Notes: generated from the letters alone by a model not told the origin. 64,000 bases of DNA from JAJCYL01 sp040222875 (GCA_040222875.1 JAVKCG010000005.1:1-64000); one strand, 5' to 3'. Positions 8,587-17,506 are shown, counted from the first letter of the stretch. Translations and numbers: made by a program.

Positions 8587-9351
8587 CTATTCTTCTACTG
8601 CGGCTTCGTCCATTTGCTTTTTCGCCTCTTCTTCCTCCTTCAACTTAGCATCCTCTTTTTCTTTCCTTCTTGCTGATAAACCTTCTTCCAGTGCTTTGCC
8701 AACTTCCCTAACAATAATATCTATTGATTTGAAAGCATCATCGTTAGCAGGTATCGCATAATCGATTGACTCTGGGTTTGAGTTGGTATCAACCATACCG
8801 AATACCGGGATATTTAATTTTTGTGCTTCAGTTACAGCGATATGTTCTCTCTTGATATCCACTACGAACAACGCTGCTGGCAGCCTTGTCAAGTCAGCAA
8901 TTCCGCCAAGCACTTTTTCAAGCTTTTGCCTTTCCCTTGTTATCATCAAACGCTCACGCTTTGCAAGGTTATTATAAGCCTCGTCTTTCATGAGCTTGTC
9001 AATTGATGACATCTTCTTTAAGGATTTCCTGATTGTTGCGAAATTCGTAAGCATACCACCAAGCCATCTTTCTGTAACGTATGGCATATTTAACCGCTGC
9101 GCTTCAGAAGTAACAACGTTTCTTGCTTGCTTCTTTGTAGCAACGAACATTACCTTCCTACCTGACCTCACAATATTCTTGAGTCCATGACAAGCCTGGT
9201 CCAGACAATCAATAGTTTTATGCAGATCAATTATATGAATGCCATTTTTCTCCATGAAAATGTACGGGGCCATTTTCGGGTCCCATTTCCTGGTAAGGTG
9301 CCCGAAGTGAACACCAGCATCCAATAAGTCTTTATGTTTGATATTAGCCAT
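8587..9351 (-). CDS. rpsB: 30S ribosomal protein S2
   Basis: S2 is a late-assembling protein of the small subunit that links head and body and is needed for S1 binding. The 254-residue protein has the typical start (LLDAGVHFGH, T-R-KWDPKMAPYIF), the ERWLGGMLTNF motif and DLTRLPAALFVVD. Its last 30 residues are a highly charged Glu/Lys/Ala-rich tail common in Bacteroidota. It lies 18 bp downstream of rpsI and upstream of tsf in the conserved ribosomal operon. Confidence 0.97.
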   Translation of the reverse strand: MANIKHKDLLDAGVHFGHLTRKWDPKMAPYIFMEKNGIHIIDLHKTIDCLDQACHGLKNIVRSGRKVMFVATKKQARNVVTSEAQRLNMPYVTERWLGGMLTNFATIRKSLKKMSSIDKLMKDEAYNNLAKRERLMITRERQKLEKVLGGIADLTRLPAALFVVDIKREHIAVTEAQKLNIPVFGMVDTNSNPESIDYAIPANDDAFKSIDIIVREVGKALEEGLSARRKEKEDAKLKEEEEAKKQMDEAAVEE

Positions 9352-9369
9352 CTAATTAATCCCTCGATT

Positions 9370-9756
9370 TTATCTTTTACTGAACTGGAATCTCTTCCTT
9401 GCTTTTCTTCTACCGTATTTCTTTCTTTCAACCATCCTGGGATCTCTGGTTAGAAAACCCTCATGCTTTAAAGGGCTACGGAAATCCTCGTTTACTTCAC
9501 ACAAGGCCCGTGAAATAGCTAGCCTGATTGCCTCAGCCTGACCTTTCATGCCACCACCAGTGACATTTATGTCCAGATCATTTTTACCTTCTTCTTCAAC
9601 AAGCACCAACGGTTGCTTTACGATTGTCTGCATTATCTCTGATGGGAAATAATTGCCAAACTCTCTTTTGTTAACGGTAATAACACCTTTGCCTGGCTTT
9701 AAATAAAGCCTTGCTATTGATGTTTTCCTTCTTCCTATTGTATTGATTGCTTCCAT
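9370..9756 (-). CDS. rpsI: 30S ribosomal protein S9
   Basis: S9 sits in the head of the small subunit, and its C-terminal tail reaches the P-site tRNA. The 128-residue protein shows the family start (NTIGRRKTSIARLYLKPG), the GGGMKGQAEAIRLAISRAL core, and the basic tail ending KARKRFQFSKR with the conserved terminal Lys-Arg. It follows rplM by 8 bp, the almost universal bacterial pairing, and the two are surely co-transcribed. Confidence 0.97.
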   Translation of the reverse strand: MEAINTIGRRKTSIARLYLKPGKGVITVNKREFGNYFPSEIMQTIVKQPLVLVEEEGKNDLDINVTGGGMKGQAEAIRLAISRALCEVNEDFRSPLKHEGFLTRDPRMVERKKYGRRKARKRFQFSKR

Positions 9757-9764
9757 CTGGAATA

Positions 9765-10208
9765 TTAAAATTTAAGGTCTTTCGGCTGTTGAGCCTCATG
9801 TGGATGCTCAGTGCCTGCGTAAACAAAAAGGTTTTTAAATAATGCCCTGCCGAGTCTGTTTTTTGGTAGCATACCTCTCACGGCACCCTCCACTACTCGG
9901 TTTGGGTGCTTTGCCAGTAACTCTCGCGGTGTTGTAAACCGCTGTCCTCCAGGGTATCCTGTATGTCGGACATAAACCTTGTCAGTCATTTTCTTACCGG
10001 TCAGTTTAATCTTGTCGGCATTGACAACTATTATGTTATCCCCGCAGTCAACATGTGGTGTATAACTTGGCTTATGCTTGCCTCTGATGACCATAGCAAT
10101 TTGCGAAGCAAGTCTTCCTAAAACTTGATCTTCAGCGTCAACTACAAACCATTCCTTCTGGACTGTTGCCTTGTTTGCAGAAACTGTTTTATAACTTAAA
10201 GTATTCAC
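9765..10208 (-). CDS. rplM: 50S ribosomal protein L13
   Basis: L13 is an early-assembly protein of the large subunit. The 147-residue protein has the family landmarks WFVVDAEDQVLGRLAS (residues 20-35), the GD..VVVNA segment, and AVRGMLPKNRLGR. It is the promoter-proximal gene of rplM-rpsI-rpsB-tsf. A well-formed promoter lies about 55 bp upstream, and its leader can form a small GACCC/GGGTC hairpin (10243-10262) right at the expected transcription start. That hairpin might take part in feedback control by a ribosomal protein, but this is only inferred. Confidence 0.97.
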   Translation of the reverse strand: MNTLSYKTVSANKATVQKEWFVVDAEDQVLGRLASQIAMVIRGKHKPSYTPHVDCGDNIIVVNADKIKLTGKKMTDKVYVRHTGYPGGQRFTTPRELLAKHPNRVVEGAVRGMLPKNRLGRALFKNLFVYAGTEHPHEAQQPKDLKF

Positions 10209-10263
10209 TCTATTATATAAGGTTTAAAATTGGCCCTGATCAGACCCCCCTGAAAAAGGGTCA

Positions 10264-10294
10264 CAAAAATAGAAGTATTTAATTTTAAAACCAA
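10264..10294 (-). promoter_or_regulatory. Promoter of the rplM-rpsI-rpsB-tsf operon
   Basis: On the minus strand, TTG (10292-10294) is followed after exactly 20 bases by TATTTTTG (10264-10271), a full match to the Bacteroidota -33/-7 consensus. Transcription would start near 10258, giving a leader of about 50 nt. The rest of the divergent region 10209-10458 is AT-rich, with no other clear signal. Confidence 0.65.
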
Positions 10295-10458
10295 TATGGA
10301 ATCATAAATGAATCTTCAGGATAAAGCTTAAATTTTAATACCCTTTAACCCTTATTTTTTAACTTCGTATTTGTTTTAATATCAATCAATAAATAAAATC
10401 AATCGAAATCGAACATTGACTGGCTAATTGGCCTCTTACTGTTTTAAATACTACTGGT

Positions 10459-11733
10459 TTGAAAAAGAAAGAAATCCCTTTCGGCTTTATTGCAGATAAA
10501 GACATTTATTTAGCAGCCTACCTTGACTTACCTGATCGAAAGATAGGTGAGGTAAAAGAAAGTGAAGAAGAGTCCATAAAATATTTCGAGGATCGCTTTT
10601 CAGTTATCAATGAAAAAGTAGGACAACTTGAAAAAGATGTAGCAGAAGCTGAAAATAAGGGCTCTTATCTGATGAAGCTTGTTCATCTAAGAGATAAAAT
10701 CCGCAAACATGATGGCCTTGGTGACTATGCTCCACTTTTTGAGCGACTGGATAAAATAGAGGCATCTCTGAAAGAGTTGATCGCTGTTAACAGAGTAAGA
10801 AATGAGGAGATTAAAAGGGCATTGCTTACCGAGTTTGACCAGTTTAAACAAGTCACCAATTGGCGAAATGCTACGGAGACGGTTTTAGACATAAAAAACA
10901 GATGGTTAAAAACGGGAACGGCTGAGCAACCTCAGAATGACGAATTGGAGTCACAATTTGCCGAACTGATGCAATCTTTTTTTGATCGAAAAAGAGAATA
11001 CAACGAAGAGAAGCAGAAACTCATCGAAATCCGACTGGGAAAGATGCGAGGTATCATCGAGGAGATGAAACAAGCTCTCAGGAATCCTAAGGCGAATCAT
11101 CGTCAGCTTGCCTGGGATTTTAAAAAGCAATGGAGAGATGTGGGCCATGTGCCCCGCATGAAGAAATCAGATCTTGACCGCGAATTCAATTGGAAGCTAA
11201 AAGACTTGCAACGTCAGCGACCAAACCTCACTCCTGCGAATGTTTCGCCTGAAGAACTAGCTGTTAATCTTGCGAAGAAGAAAGATATCCTCGAAAAAGT
11301 ACGTTTGCTTGAACATGATGAGACTGAAGAGGCCTTCCACAAGTTGCAAAGTTTACAGGAGAACTGGCAAGGTGTTGGCTTAATTCCAAAAGAACATTAT
11401 AAAGAACTCACCGAAGAATTTAAGACATTGATTGAAAAGGCACTGGAAAAGCGTTTTCTAGAACAACTTGCACAAAACAAAGACGAGGCCTATTCAACAA
11501 AAAACAACCGTGAAAAAACCCGTTTCAAAATCATAATCTTAAAAGACCTGTTGAAAAGGGATGAAAAAGACCTGCAATCTTTTATGAATAACATGGAACG
11601 CTTCAATCGCGGTCAGAAGTTCGATAAAGTGATGAATAATAAGTTGCTCAATCAAAAACGGAAAGTGGTAGTAAAGCGGCAGCTCCTCTCAGAACTAAAA
11701 AACTCTTTGAACGAAGTAACCATACAGAAATAG
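10459..11733 (+). CDS. DUF349 domain-containing protein
   Basis: A 424-residue, highly charged, mostly helical cytoplasmic protein with repeated DUF349 units. Conserved Trp-containing segments such as VLDIKNRWLKTG, DFKKQWRDVGHVP and KLQSLQENWQGVG recur roughly every 75 residues from residue 130 on. The function of this family is not established; members occur widely in Bacteroidota, usually as single genes. The start is a TTG with a good Lys-rich N-terminus; the next Met lies about 70 residues further on, so the TTG is preferred. It diverges from the ribosomal operon. Confidence 0.85.
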   Translation: MKKKEIPFGFIADKDIYLAAYLDLPDRKIGEVKESEEESIKYFEDRFSVINEKVGQLEKDVAEAENKGSYLMKLVHLRDKIRKHDGLGDYAPLFERLDKIEASLKELIAVNRVRNEEIKRALLTEFDQFKQVTNWRNATETVLDIKNRWLKTGTAEQPQNDELESQFAELMQSFFDRKREYNEEKQKLIEIRLGKMRGIIEEMKQALRNPKANHRQLAWDFKKQWRDVGHVPRMKKSDLDREFNWKLKDLQRQRPNLTPANVSPEELAVNLAKKKDILEKVRLLEHDETEEAFHKLQSLQENWQGVGLIPKEHYKELTEEFKTLIEKALEKRFLEQLAQNKDEAYSTKNNREKTRFKIIILKDLLKRDEKDLQSFMNNMERFNRGQKFDKVMNNKLLNQKRKVVVKRQLLSELKNSLNEVTIQK

Positions 11734-11771
11734 CCCAACTCCTTATTCGGCTGTTCATATTTTTCAATCTC

Positions 11772-11779
11772 TATATTTG
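11772..11779 (+). promoter_or_regulatory. -7 element upstream of the nucleotide-sugar dehydrogenase
   Basis: TATATTTG matches TAnnTTTG exactly and lies 26 bp before the ATG. The -33 region is weak. It probably starts the transcript that runs into the sulfate-activation genes. Confidence 0.45.
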
Positions 11780-11804
11780 CGATCTTTTTTAAAGAAATCA
11801 TTTC

Positions 11805-13058
11805 ATGAAGCCTAAAATCGGAATTATTGGCTTGGGTTATGTTGGATTGCCATTGGCGGTGGAGGCGGGTAAGAAGTACCCGACTGTTGGATTTGATATT
11901 AGCCAAGAGCGAATAGAAGAACTCAAACAGGCCAAAGACAGAACCAGGGAAGTGACTGGTCAGGAACTACTTGAAGCAACACAACTCTCGTTCTCAACAG
12001 ATTTGAATGAACTTGGGCAATGCAATTTCTATATAGTCACGGTCCCAACACCTATCGATCAGTACAAACAACCAGATCTAACCCCACTAACATCTGCTAG
12101 TACATCAGTAGGGCAAGTTTTGAAAAAAGGTGATGTCGTTGTTTATGAGTCAACAGTTTACCCAGGATGTACTGAGGAGGTTTGTGTGCCTATTTTGGAA
12201 ACAACCAGTGGGCTAAAGTTCAACCAGGATTTTTATTGCGGCTATTCACCAGAACGAATTAATCCAGGTGATAAAGACCGACGGATCAAAGACATCAAAA
12301 AAGTCACTAGTGGCAGTACAGTTGAAATTTCAAAAACAATCGATGAGTTCTATCTTTCAATAATACCGGCTGGCACACATAAAGCTTCTTCGATCAAAAT
12401 TGCCGAGGCCTCAAAGGTTATAGAGAATACTCAAAGAGACATAAATATTGCTTTCGTTAATGAGTTAGCGCTAATTTTCAGCAAAATGGGCATCGACACA
12501 CTTGAAGTGCTTGAGGCAGCTGGTACCAAGTGGAATTTCCTTCCATTCAAACCAGGACTTGTTGGTGGTCACTGCATTGGCGTAGATCCATATTACCTCA
12601 CTCACAAAGCTCAAAGCCTTGGTCATAACCCAGAAATAATTCTTTCGGGAAGAAGAATTAACGACGATATGGGGGCATATGTGGCTTCAAGGGTTATCAA
12701 AAGTTTAATTGGCAAAGGAGGCTCAATTGCAAAATCCAAAGTATTGGTACTAGGAATAACATTCAAAGAGAATTGTCCTGATATCCGTAACTCAAAAGTG
12801 ATTGACATAATAGATGAACTGAAAGAATATCAACTCTCTGTGGATGTTTATGACCCTCTGGCTGATCCGAAAGAAGTGAAGGCCGAATACGGAATAGATT
12901 TGAACGAGGAAATAAACGACAATTACAAAGCTGTAATATTAGCAGTATCCCATAATGAGTTCAAAAAATTAGATTGGAATAAACTGAAAACTGAACAGGC
13001 CGTCATTTTCGACGTAAAGGGTTTTCTACCAAAATCCGTTTACACAGACAGACTTTAA
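11805..13058 (+). CDS. Nucleotide sugar dehydrogenase, TviB/WbpA-WbpO type
   Basis: The enzyme oxidises the C6 hydroxyl of a UDP-sugar, probably UDP-GlcNAc or UDP-GalNAc, to the uronic acid with two NAD+, supplying precursors for surface polysaccharide. The 417-residue protein has the N-terminal Rossmann motif GLGYVGLPLA (9-18), the central dimer helix, and the catalytic cysteine C257 within GGHCIGVDPYYL, then the C-terminal UDP-binding domain. The sequence around residues 40-65 (REVTGQELL) resembles Vi-antigen TviB more than UDP-glucose dehydrogenases. It lies 4 bp ahead of a DUF2061 gene and the cys genes, so uronate and sulfate precursors may serve the same glycan. Confidence 0.88.
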   Translation: MKPKIGIIGLGYVGLPLAVEAGKKYPTVGFDISQERIEELKQAKDRTREVTGQELLEATQLSFSTDLNELGQCNFYIVTVPTPIDQYKQPDLTPLTSASTSVGQVLKKGDVVVYESTVYPGCTEEVCVPILETTSGLKFNQDFYCGYSPERINPGDKDRRIKDIKKVTSGSTVEISKTIDEFYLSIIPAGTHKASSIKIAEASKVIENTQRDINIAFVNELALIFSKMGIDTLEVLEAAGTKWNFLPFKPGLVGGHCIGVDPYYLTHKAQSLGHNPEIILSGRRINDDMGAYVASRVIKSLIGKGGSIAKSKVLVLGITFKENCPDIRNSKVIDIIDELKEYQLSVDVYDPLADPKEVKAEYGIDLNEEINDNYKAVILAVSHNEFKKLDWNKLKTEQAVIFDVKGFLPKSVYTDRL

Positions 13059-13062
13059 AATC

Positions 13063-13305
13063 ATGCAAATAGGATCAAGGACAAGGCACATTGCCAAAGC
13101 TGTAACATGGAGAATAATAGCCTCATTAACAACCTTTTTGTTGGCGCTCTTCTTTTTCAGGGATGATCCATCCGCAACGGAAAAAGCTACCAGTGTTGCC
13201 ATCGCAGAATCCATACTAAAAATGCTTTTTTATTATTTACATGAAAGAGCCTGGTACAAAATCGACCTGGGGCTTCCGAACCGATCAGATGATGACAATG
13301 GCTAA
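13063..13305 (+). CDS. DUF2061 small membrane protein
   Basis: An 80-residue protein with two predicted transmembrane helices (about residues 17-33 and 42-60) and the conserved DUF2061 features RHIAKAVTWRIIAS near the N-terminus and ESILKMLFYYLHERAW near the C-terminus. The function of DUF2061 is unknown. The family is often found beside or fused to sulfate-activation genes. Here it lies between the nucleotide-sugar dehydrogenase (4-bp gap) and cysC (8-bp overlap), consistent with a membrane partner of sulfate metabolism. Confidence 0.85.
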   Translation: MQIGSRTRHIAKAVTWRIIASLTTFLLALFFFRDDPSATEKATSVAIAESILKMLFYYLHERAWYKIDLGLPNRSDDDNG

Positions 13306-13894
13306 TACTAACATTATACCTCATCAGCATAAAATCACCAAACAGACACGGTCAAAGCAGTACGGCTTCAAGCCATTATTACTTTGGTACACCGGGCTGT
13401 CTGGATCAGGAAAGTCGACCTTAGCCGGGAAGGTGGAGGAACATCTATTTAATGATGGAATCGCCACGTACATCCTTGATGGAGATAACATCCGGAGCGG
13501 TTTAAACTCGGATTTGGATTTTTCAGAAATCAGCCGAAAAGAAAACATACGGAGGATAGGCGAAGTCTCAAAGCTATTTATTGATGCTGGCATGGTTGTT
13601 TCAACAGCTTTTATTTCCCCGTTTGAAGAAGACCGCAAAACAGTTCTAAATCTCGTTGGTGCAACTACCTTTGTCGAGATTTTTGTTGATTGCCCCTTAG
13701 AAGTATGTGAGCAACGAGATGTAAAAGGGCTTTATGCCAAAGCGAAGAAGGGCGAAATCAAGAATTTTACTGGGATAGATTCCCCATTTGAAAAACCCAA
13801 GAATCCTGATGTTTATGTCAACACTCATGAAATGAATCTGGAGGAGTGTGTTGAAAAAGTACTGAATTTCATAAAGCCTAAAATCGCATTATAA
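13298..13894 (+). CDS. cysC: Adenylyl-sulfate (APS) kinase
   Basis: CysC phosphorylates the 3' position of APS to give PAPS, the sulfate donor for sulfotransferases and for PAPS reductase. The 198-residue protein has the P-loop GLSGSGKST (33-41), DGDNIR (61-66), ENIRRIGEV (82-90) and the conserved serine in ISPF (S107). I chose the ATG at 13298; the open frame extends upstream into the DUF2061 gene, but typical CysC length supports the later start. It is a stand-alone kinase, not fused to CysN, and is followed at once by cysD. Confidence 0.95.
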   Translation: MANTNIIPHQHKITKQTRSKQYGFKPLLLWYTGLSGSGKSTLAGKVEEHLFNDGIATYILDGDNIRSGLNSDLDFSEISRKENIRRIGEVSKLFIDAGMVVSTAFISPFEEDRKTVLNLVGATTFVEIFVDCPLEVCEQRDVKGLYAKAKKGEIKNFTGIDSPFEKPKNPDVYVNTHEMNLEECVEKVLNFIKPKIAL

Positions 13895-13895
13895 A

Positions 13896-14801
13896 ATGCA
13901 CAGTTATTATTTATCGCATTTAAAAGAACTTGAAGCCGAGGCCATTTATGTTCTCCGTGAAGTCTATGCTCAATTTGAGCGGCCTGCAATTTTGTTTTCA
14001 GGCGGTAAAGATTCTTTGGTGGTAACCCATTTGGCAAAAAAAGCTTTTGCCCCCGCCAAAATTCCTTTTCCGCTATTGCATGTTGATACAGGGCATAACT
14101 TCCCTGAGACGATGCAATTCCGAGATGACCTGGTGCAAAAGCTGGGCGCAAGGTTAATTATCGGTTCTGTACAGAAATCTATTGATGAAGGAAGGGTTGC
14201 AGAGGAAAAAGGGGCAAATGCCAGCAGAAATGCACTGCAAACGACCACATTACTCGATGCAATAGAAGAACATCAATTAGATGCCTGCATTGGCGGTGCC
14301 AGAAGAGATGAAGAAAAAGCCCGGGCCAAAGAAAGGTTTTTTTCGCATAGAGATGATTTTGGCCAGTGGGACCCTAAAAATCAAAGGCCAGAGCTGTGGA
14401 ACCTCTTCAACGGTAAACACAATATGGGCGAACATTTCAGGGTCTTCCCCATTAGCAACTGGACTGAAATGGATGTATGGCAATATATCCTCGATGAGAA
14501 AATAGAAATCCCTTCTTTGTATATAGCACACAATCGGGAGGTTGTCCCCAGAAATGGGGCTTTCATCCCTAAATCGGAGTTTTTGCAGTTAAAAGGTGGT
14601 GAAGAATATATCACTAAAAGAATCCGCTTTAGAACACTTGGTGATATAACCATTACTGGTGGTATTGAGTCTGACGCAGATACAATCGAAAAAGTCATCA
14701 GCGAAGTGGCCGCTGCAAGACAAACAGAAAGAGGGAACAGGGAAGATGACAAACGTTCGGAGACCTCTATGGAAGACAGAAAACGAGAGGGCTATTTCTA
14801 A
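13896..14801 (+). CDS. cysD: Sulfate adenylyltransferase subunit 2
   Basis: CysD is the catalytic ATP-sulfurylase subunit that joins sulfate and ATP to make APS and pyrophosphate, driven by GTP hydrolysis in CysN. The 301-residue protein carries the PP-loop SGGKDS (35-40), the HVDTGHNFPET segment, the RRDEEKARAKER motif and the conserved C-terminus ending RKREGYF. It starts 1 bp after the cysC stop and precedes cysN by 12 bp, so the three are clearly co-expressed. Confidence 0.97.
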   Translation: MHSYYLSHLKELEAEAIYVLREVYAQFERPAILFSGGKDSLVVTHLAKKAFAPAKIPFPLLHVDTGHNFPETMQFRDDLVQKLGARLIIGSVQKSIDEGRVAEEKGANASRNALQTTTLLDAIEEHQLDACIGGARRDEEKARAKERFFSHRDDFGQWDPKNQRPELWNLFNGKHNMGEHFRVFPISNWTEMDVWQYILDEKIEIPSLYIAHNREVVPRNGAFIPKSEFLQLKGGEEYITKRIRFRTLGDITITGGIESDADTIEKVISEVAAARQTERGNREDDKRSETSMEDRKREGYF

Positions 14802-14813
14802 AAATTATTTGAG

Positions 14814-16067
14814 ATGAACCAGGAAACTGAATTATTGCGGTTTACAACCGCTGGAAGCGTTGATGATGGCAAAAGTACATTAATAGGCCGCATCCTTTAC
14901 GATTGCAAATCAATCTTTGAAGACCAGATGGATGCCGTAAAGAAATCCAGTGAGCGAAAGGGTCTCGATCATATGGAGCTAGCCCTCTTGACTGACGGCT
15001 TGAAAGATGAGCGTGAGCAGGGCATTACAATCGATGTGGCTTACAGATATTTTGCCACACCCAAACGAAAGTTCATAATTGCCGATACCCCTGGCCATAT
15101 CCAGTATACCAGGAACATGGTAACAGGGGCATCTACAGCCAATCTTGCACTCATACTGATAGATGCAAGAAAAGGCGTAATTGAGCAAACCCACAGGCAT
15201 TCAATAATCGCTTCTCTTTTACAAATTCCACATTTACTGGTATGTGTAAATAAGATGGATTTAGTCGATTACAATAAGGAGGCTTTTGATAGCATCGTTT
15301 CAGAATTCAGAAAATTTGCGGCTAAACTTGATGTAAAAGATGTGCACTTTATTCCAATCAGTGCTCTGAAGGGTGATAATGTCGTAAATAGATCAAAGAA
15401 TACTGAATGGTATGAAGGCCCAACGTTACTGCACACACTTGAGAATATTCATATCGGAAGCGACCAAAATCACATCGACTGCCGGTTTCCTGTGCAAACG
15501 GTAATTAGACCTCATTCTGATGAATACCATGATTATCGTGGCTATGCAGGTCGAATTGCCAGCGGAATTTTTAAACCAGGTGATGATGTAATGGTACTAC
15601 CATCCGGGTTCGCCTCAAAAATCAAAGAAATTAATGGGCCTGATGGAATCATTGATGAAGCATTCGCACCTATGTCAGTAACCATTACACTTGATGATGA
15701 TATTGACATCAGCCGAGGTGACATGATAGTCCGGACCAACAATCAACCTAAATCCACCCAGGATTTGGATGTGATGCTTTGTTGGCTTAACAATGATGGC
15801 CCCAAACCAAGGGCAAAGTATACAATCAGGCACACAAGCAACGAAGCTAAAACCATTATCAAAGATGTCGTTTATAAGCTTGATGTCAATTCTCTTCACA
15901 GAAATGAAGAAGACAGGGAGATTATGATGAATGACATAGCAAGGGTTAAACTACGTACCACCAGGCCATTATTAATCGATTCATACAATCGCAACAGATC
16001 GACTGGCAGTATCATTTTAGTTGATGATGCAACCAATGAAACTGTTGCTGCCGGGATGGTTATCTAA
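14814..16067 (+). CDS. cysN: Sulfate adenylyltransferase subunit 1 (GTPase)
   Basis: CysN is the EF-Tu-like GTPase that powers APS synthesis by CysD. The 417-residue protein has the G1 loop GSVDDGKST (14-22), G3 DTPGH (91-95) and G4 NKMD (146-149), then the two beta-barrel domains, with IDCRFPVQTVIRP beginning domain 2. It ends without a CysC domain, in line with the separate cysC upstream. It closes the continuous cysC-cysD-cysN run; a toxin-antitoxin-like pair follows 34 bp later. Confidence 0.97.
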   Translation: MNQETELLRFTTAGSVDDGKSTLIGRILYDCKSIFEDQMDAVKKSSERKGLDHMELALLTDGLKDEREQGITIDVAYRYFATPKRKFIIADTPGHIQYTRNMVTGASTANLALILIDARKGVIEQTHRHSIIASLLQIPHLLVCVNKMDLVDYNKEAFDSIVSEFRKFAAKLDVKDVHFIPISALKGDNVVNRSKNTEWYEGPTLLHTLENIHIGSDQNHIDCRFPVQTVIRPHSDEYHDYRGYAGRIASGIFKPGDDVMVLPSGFASKIKEINGPDGIIDEAFAPMSVTITLDDDIDISRGDMIVRTNNQPKSTQDLDVMLCWLNNDGPKPRAKYTIRHTSNEAKTIIKDVVYKLDVNSLHRNEEDREIMMNDIARVKLRTTRPLLIDSYNRNRSTGSIILVDDATNETVAAGMVI

Positions 16068-16101
16068 TTCCAAAGTGTTATTTTTAATCATATAAAGTTA
16101 T

Positions 16102-16494
16102 ATGCTTAAGTATCTAGAAACACCAAAACAGGATAGACAATTCCTCAAAATTAATCCCTCAAAAAAACGTTTGAGTGGGCTTCTACATACATTCATAATC
16201 AATGATCATGATCACTACGTGAAATATATTCCTTCACTTAATTTATCGGCATATGGCGATACCAAGGAGGAACTAGAAGAAATGATGCAGGTATGTCTTG
16301 AAGAGTATCTTGATGCATTCTTTGATTTGAGTGATAGCGAAATGCAAAAAGAATTATCAAAGTATGGTTGGGAAAGAGAGAAGTTATTTAGAAAGCGGTA
16401 TTTCAACAATTCTTATGTGGACAAGGAGGGCATCCTCCAGAATTTTAATTTGCCTGCCGAGACTGAAATCTCCGAGTCGCAAATTGCTGTTTAA
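16102..16494 (+). CDS. HicB-like antitoxin
   Basis: A 130-residue protein whose central part, YVKYIPSLNLSAYGDTKEEL (about residues 39-58), matches the partial RNase H-like fold of HicB antitoxins, which bind and neutralise HicA. The usual gene order is often hicA-hicB; here the HicB-like gene comes first. I see no clear ribbon-helix-helix or helix-turn-helix domain after it; the C-terminal half is helical and acidic (ETEISESQIAV end). The pair is inserted between cysN and cysQ, so it may have entered by transfer. Confidence 0.65.
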   Translation: MLKYLETPKQDRQFLKINPSKKRLSGLLHTFIINDHDHYVKYIPSLNLSAYGDTKEELEEMMQVCLEEYLDAFFDLSDSEMQKELSKYGWEREKLFRKRYFNNSYVDKEGILQNFNLPAETEISESQIAV

Positions 16495-16731
16495 GTGGGT
16501 GTAAACCATCCAGTTTCGGTAAAATGCTGGGAGAAATTTCTTCTTTCAAGAAACTGCAATTTCAAACGAACTAAAGGGTCACATCATATTTGGAAGTGCC
16601 CTAAGTGCTTCCGACCAATTATTTTTCGTGGTTCAAAAAAGGAAATCCCATTTATGCATATCAAAACTAACCTTGACACCTTGTCAGTTTCAAGAGAACA
16701 ATTCTATGACTGGATTTCCCACAACTGTTAG
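16495..16731 (+). CDS. HicA-like mRNA interferase toxin
   Basis: A 78-residue basic protein with the HicA signature KGSHHIW (27-33), where one of the paired histidines is the presumed catalytic residue of the double-stranded-RNA-binding-like toxin fold. HicA toxins cleave mRNA in a ribosome-independent way. A CPKC pair (35-38), with further cysteines at 11 and 21, is unusual and could bind a metal. The GTG start follows directly on the stop codon of the HicB-like gene, which indicates tight coupling. The short size and motif make the call likely but not certain. Confidence 0.68.
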   Translation: MGVNHPVSVKCWEKFLLSRNCNFKRTKGSHHIWKCPKCFRPIIFRGSKKEIPFMHIKTNLDTLSVSREQFYDWISHNC

Positions 16732-16742
16732 GCAGGTGAAAA

Positions 16743-17495
16743 ATGATTGAAAAACTAGAAACCGCTAAAAAAGCCGCTCTTGAAGCTGGTGCTAAAATTC
16801 TTGAAATCTACGGAACAGATGATTTCAACATTGAATTAAAGGGCGATGATTCTCCTTTAACAATAGCTGACCAAAAGGCTCATGAAATTATCTGTCAGCA
16901 TTTGGAGTCAACTCGGATACCCATTCTAAGCGAAGAGGGAAAAGGCATCCCATTCGAACAGCGAAAAGACTGGAAAGAATTCTGGCTGGTTGATCCTCTG
17001 GATGGTACTAAGGAGTTTATCAAAAGAAATGGCGAGTTCACAGTAAATATTGCTCTAATAAAAAATGGTCAACCCGTAATGGGAGTAGTCTACGCTCCGG
17101 TTTTAGATTGGCTCTATTGGGGTTCTGAAGAGGGGGCTTTCAAACAGGCTAACAACGAGATCATTGAAATACAATCAGAAAATGTCGATCTAAAAACACC
17201 AGGGTTAAAAGTAGTAGCTTCAAGGTCTCATCTGAATCAGGAAACAGAAGAATTTCTGGCATCTCTGGTTGAACCAGAAATTGTATCGATGGGCAGTTCA
17301 CTTAAATTTTTATTAGTCGCAGAGGGCAAAGCCCATATTTATCCACGCTATGCACCAACTATGGAATGGGACACCGGTGCGGCTCATGCTGTGGTCAGGG
17401 CAGCTGGAGGCGAGGTTTTTAAAGAGCCAAATCGTCAGCCATTTCAGTACAATAAAGAGAATCTGTTAAATCCGCATTTTATCGTATTAGGCTGA
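16743..17495 (+). CDS. cysQ: 3'(2'),5'-bisphosphate nucleotidase
   Basis: CysQ removes the 3' phosphate of PAP, the by-product left when PAPS donates its sulfate or is reduced, and so relieves PAP toxicity. The 250-residue protein belongs to the inositol-monophosphatase fold and shows metal-binding EE (64-65), DPLDGTKEF (84-92) and WDTGAAHAVVRAAGG in the C-terminal half. It completes the PAPS cycle with cysC, cysD and cysN, but is separated from them by the HicAB-like pair. Confidence 0.93.
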   Translation: MIEKLETAKKAALEAGAKILEIYGTDDFNIELKGDDSPLTIADQKAHEIICQHLESTRIPILSEEGKGIPFEQRKDWKEFWLVDPLDGTKEFIKRNGEFTVNIALIKNGQPVMGVVYAPVLDWLYWGSEEGAFKQANNEIIEIQSENVDLKTPGLKVVASRSHLNQETEEFLASLVEPEIVSMGSSLKFLLVAEGKAHIYPRYAPTMEWDTGAAHAVVRAAGGEVFKEPNRQPFQYNKENLLNPHFIVLG

Positions 17496-17506
17496 GCCAT
17501 CTACGT

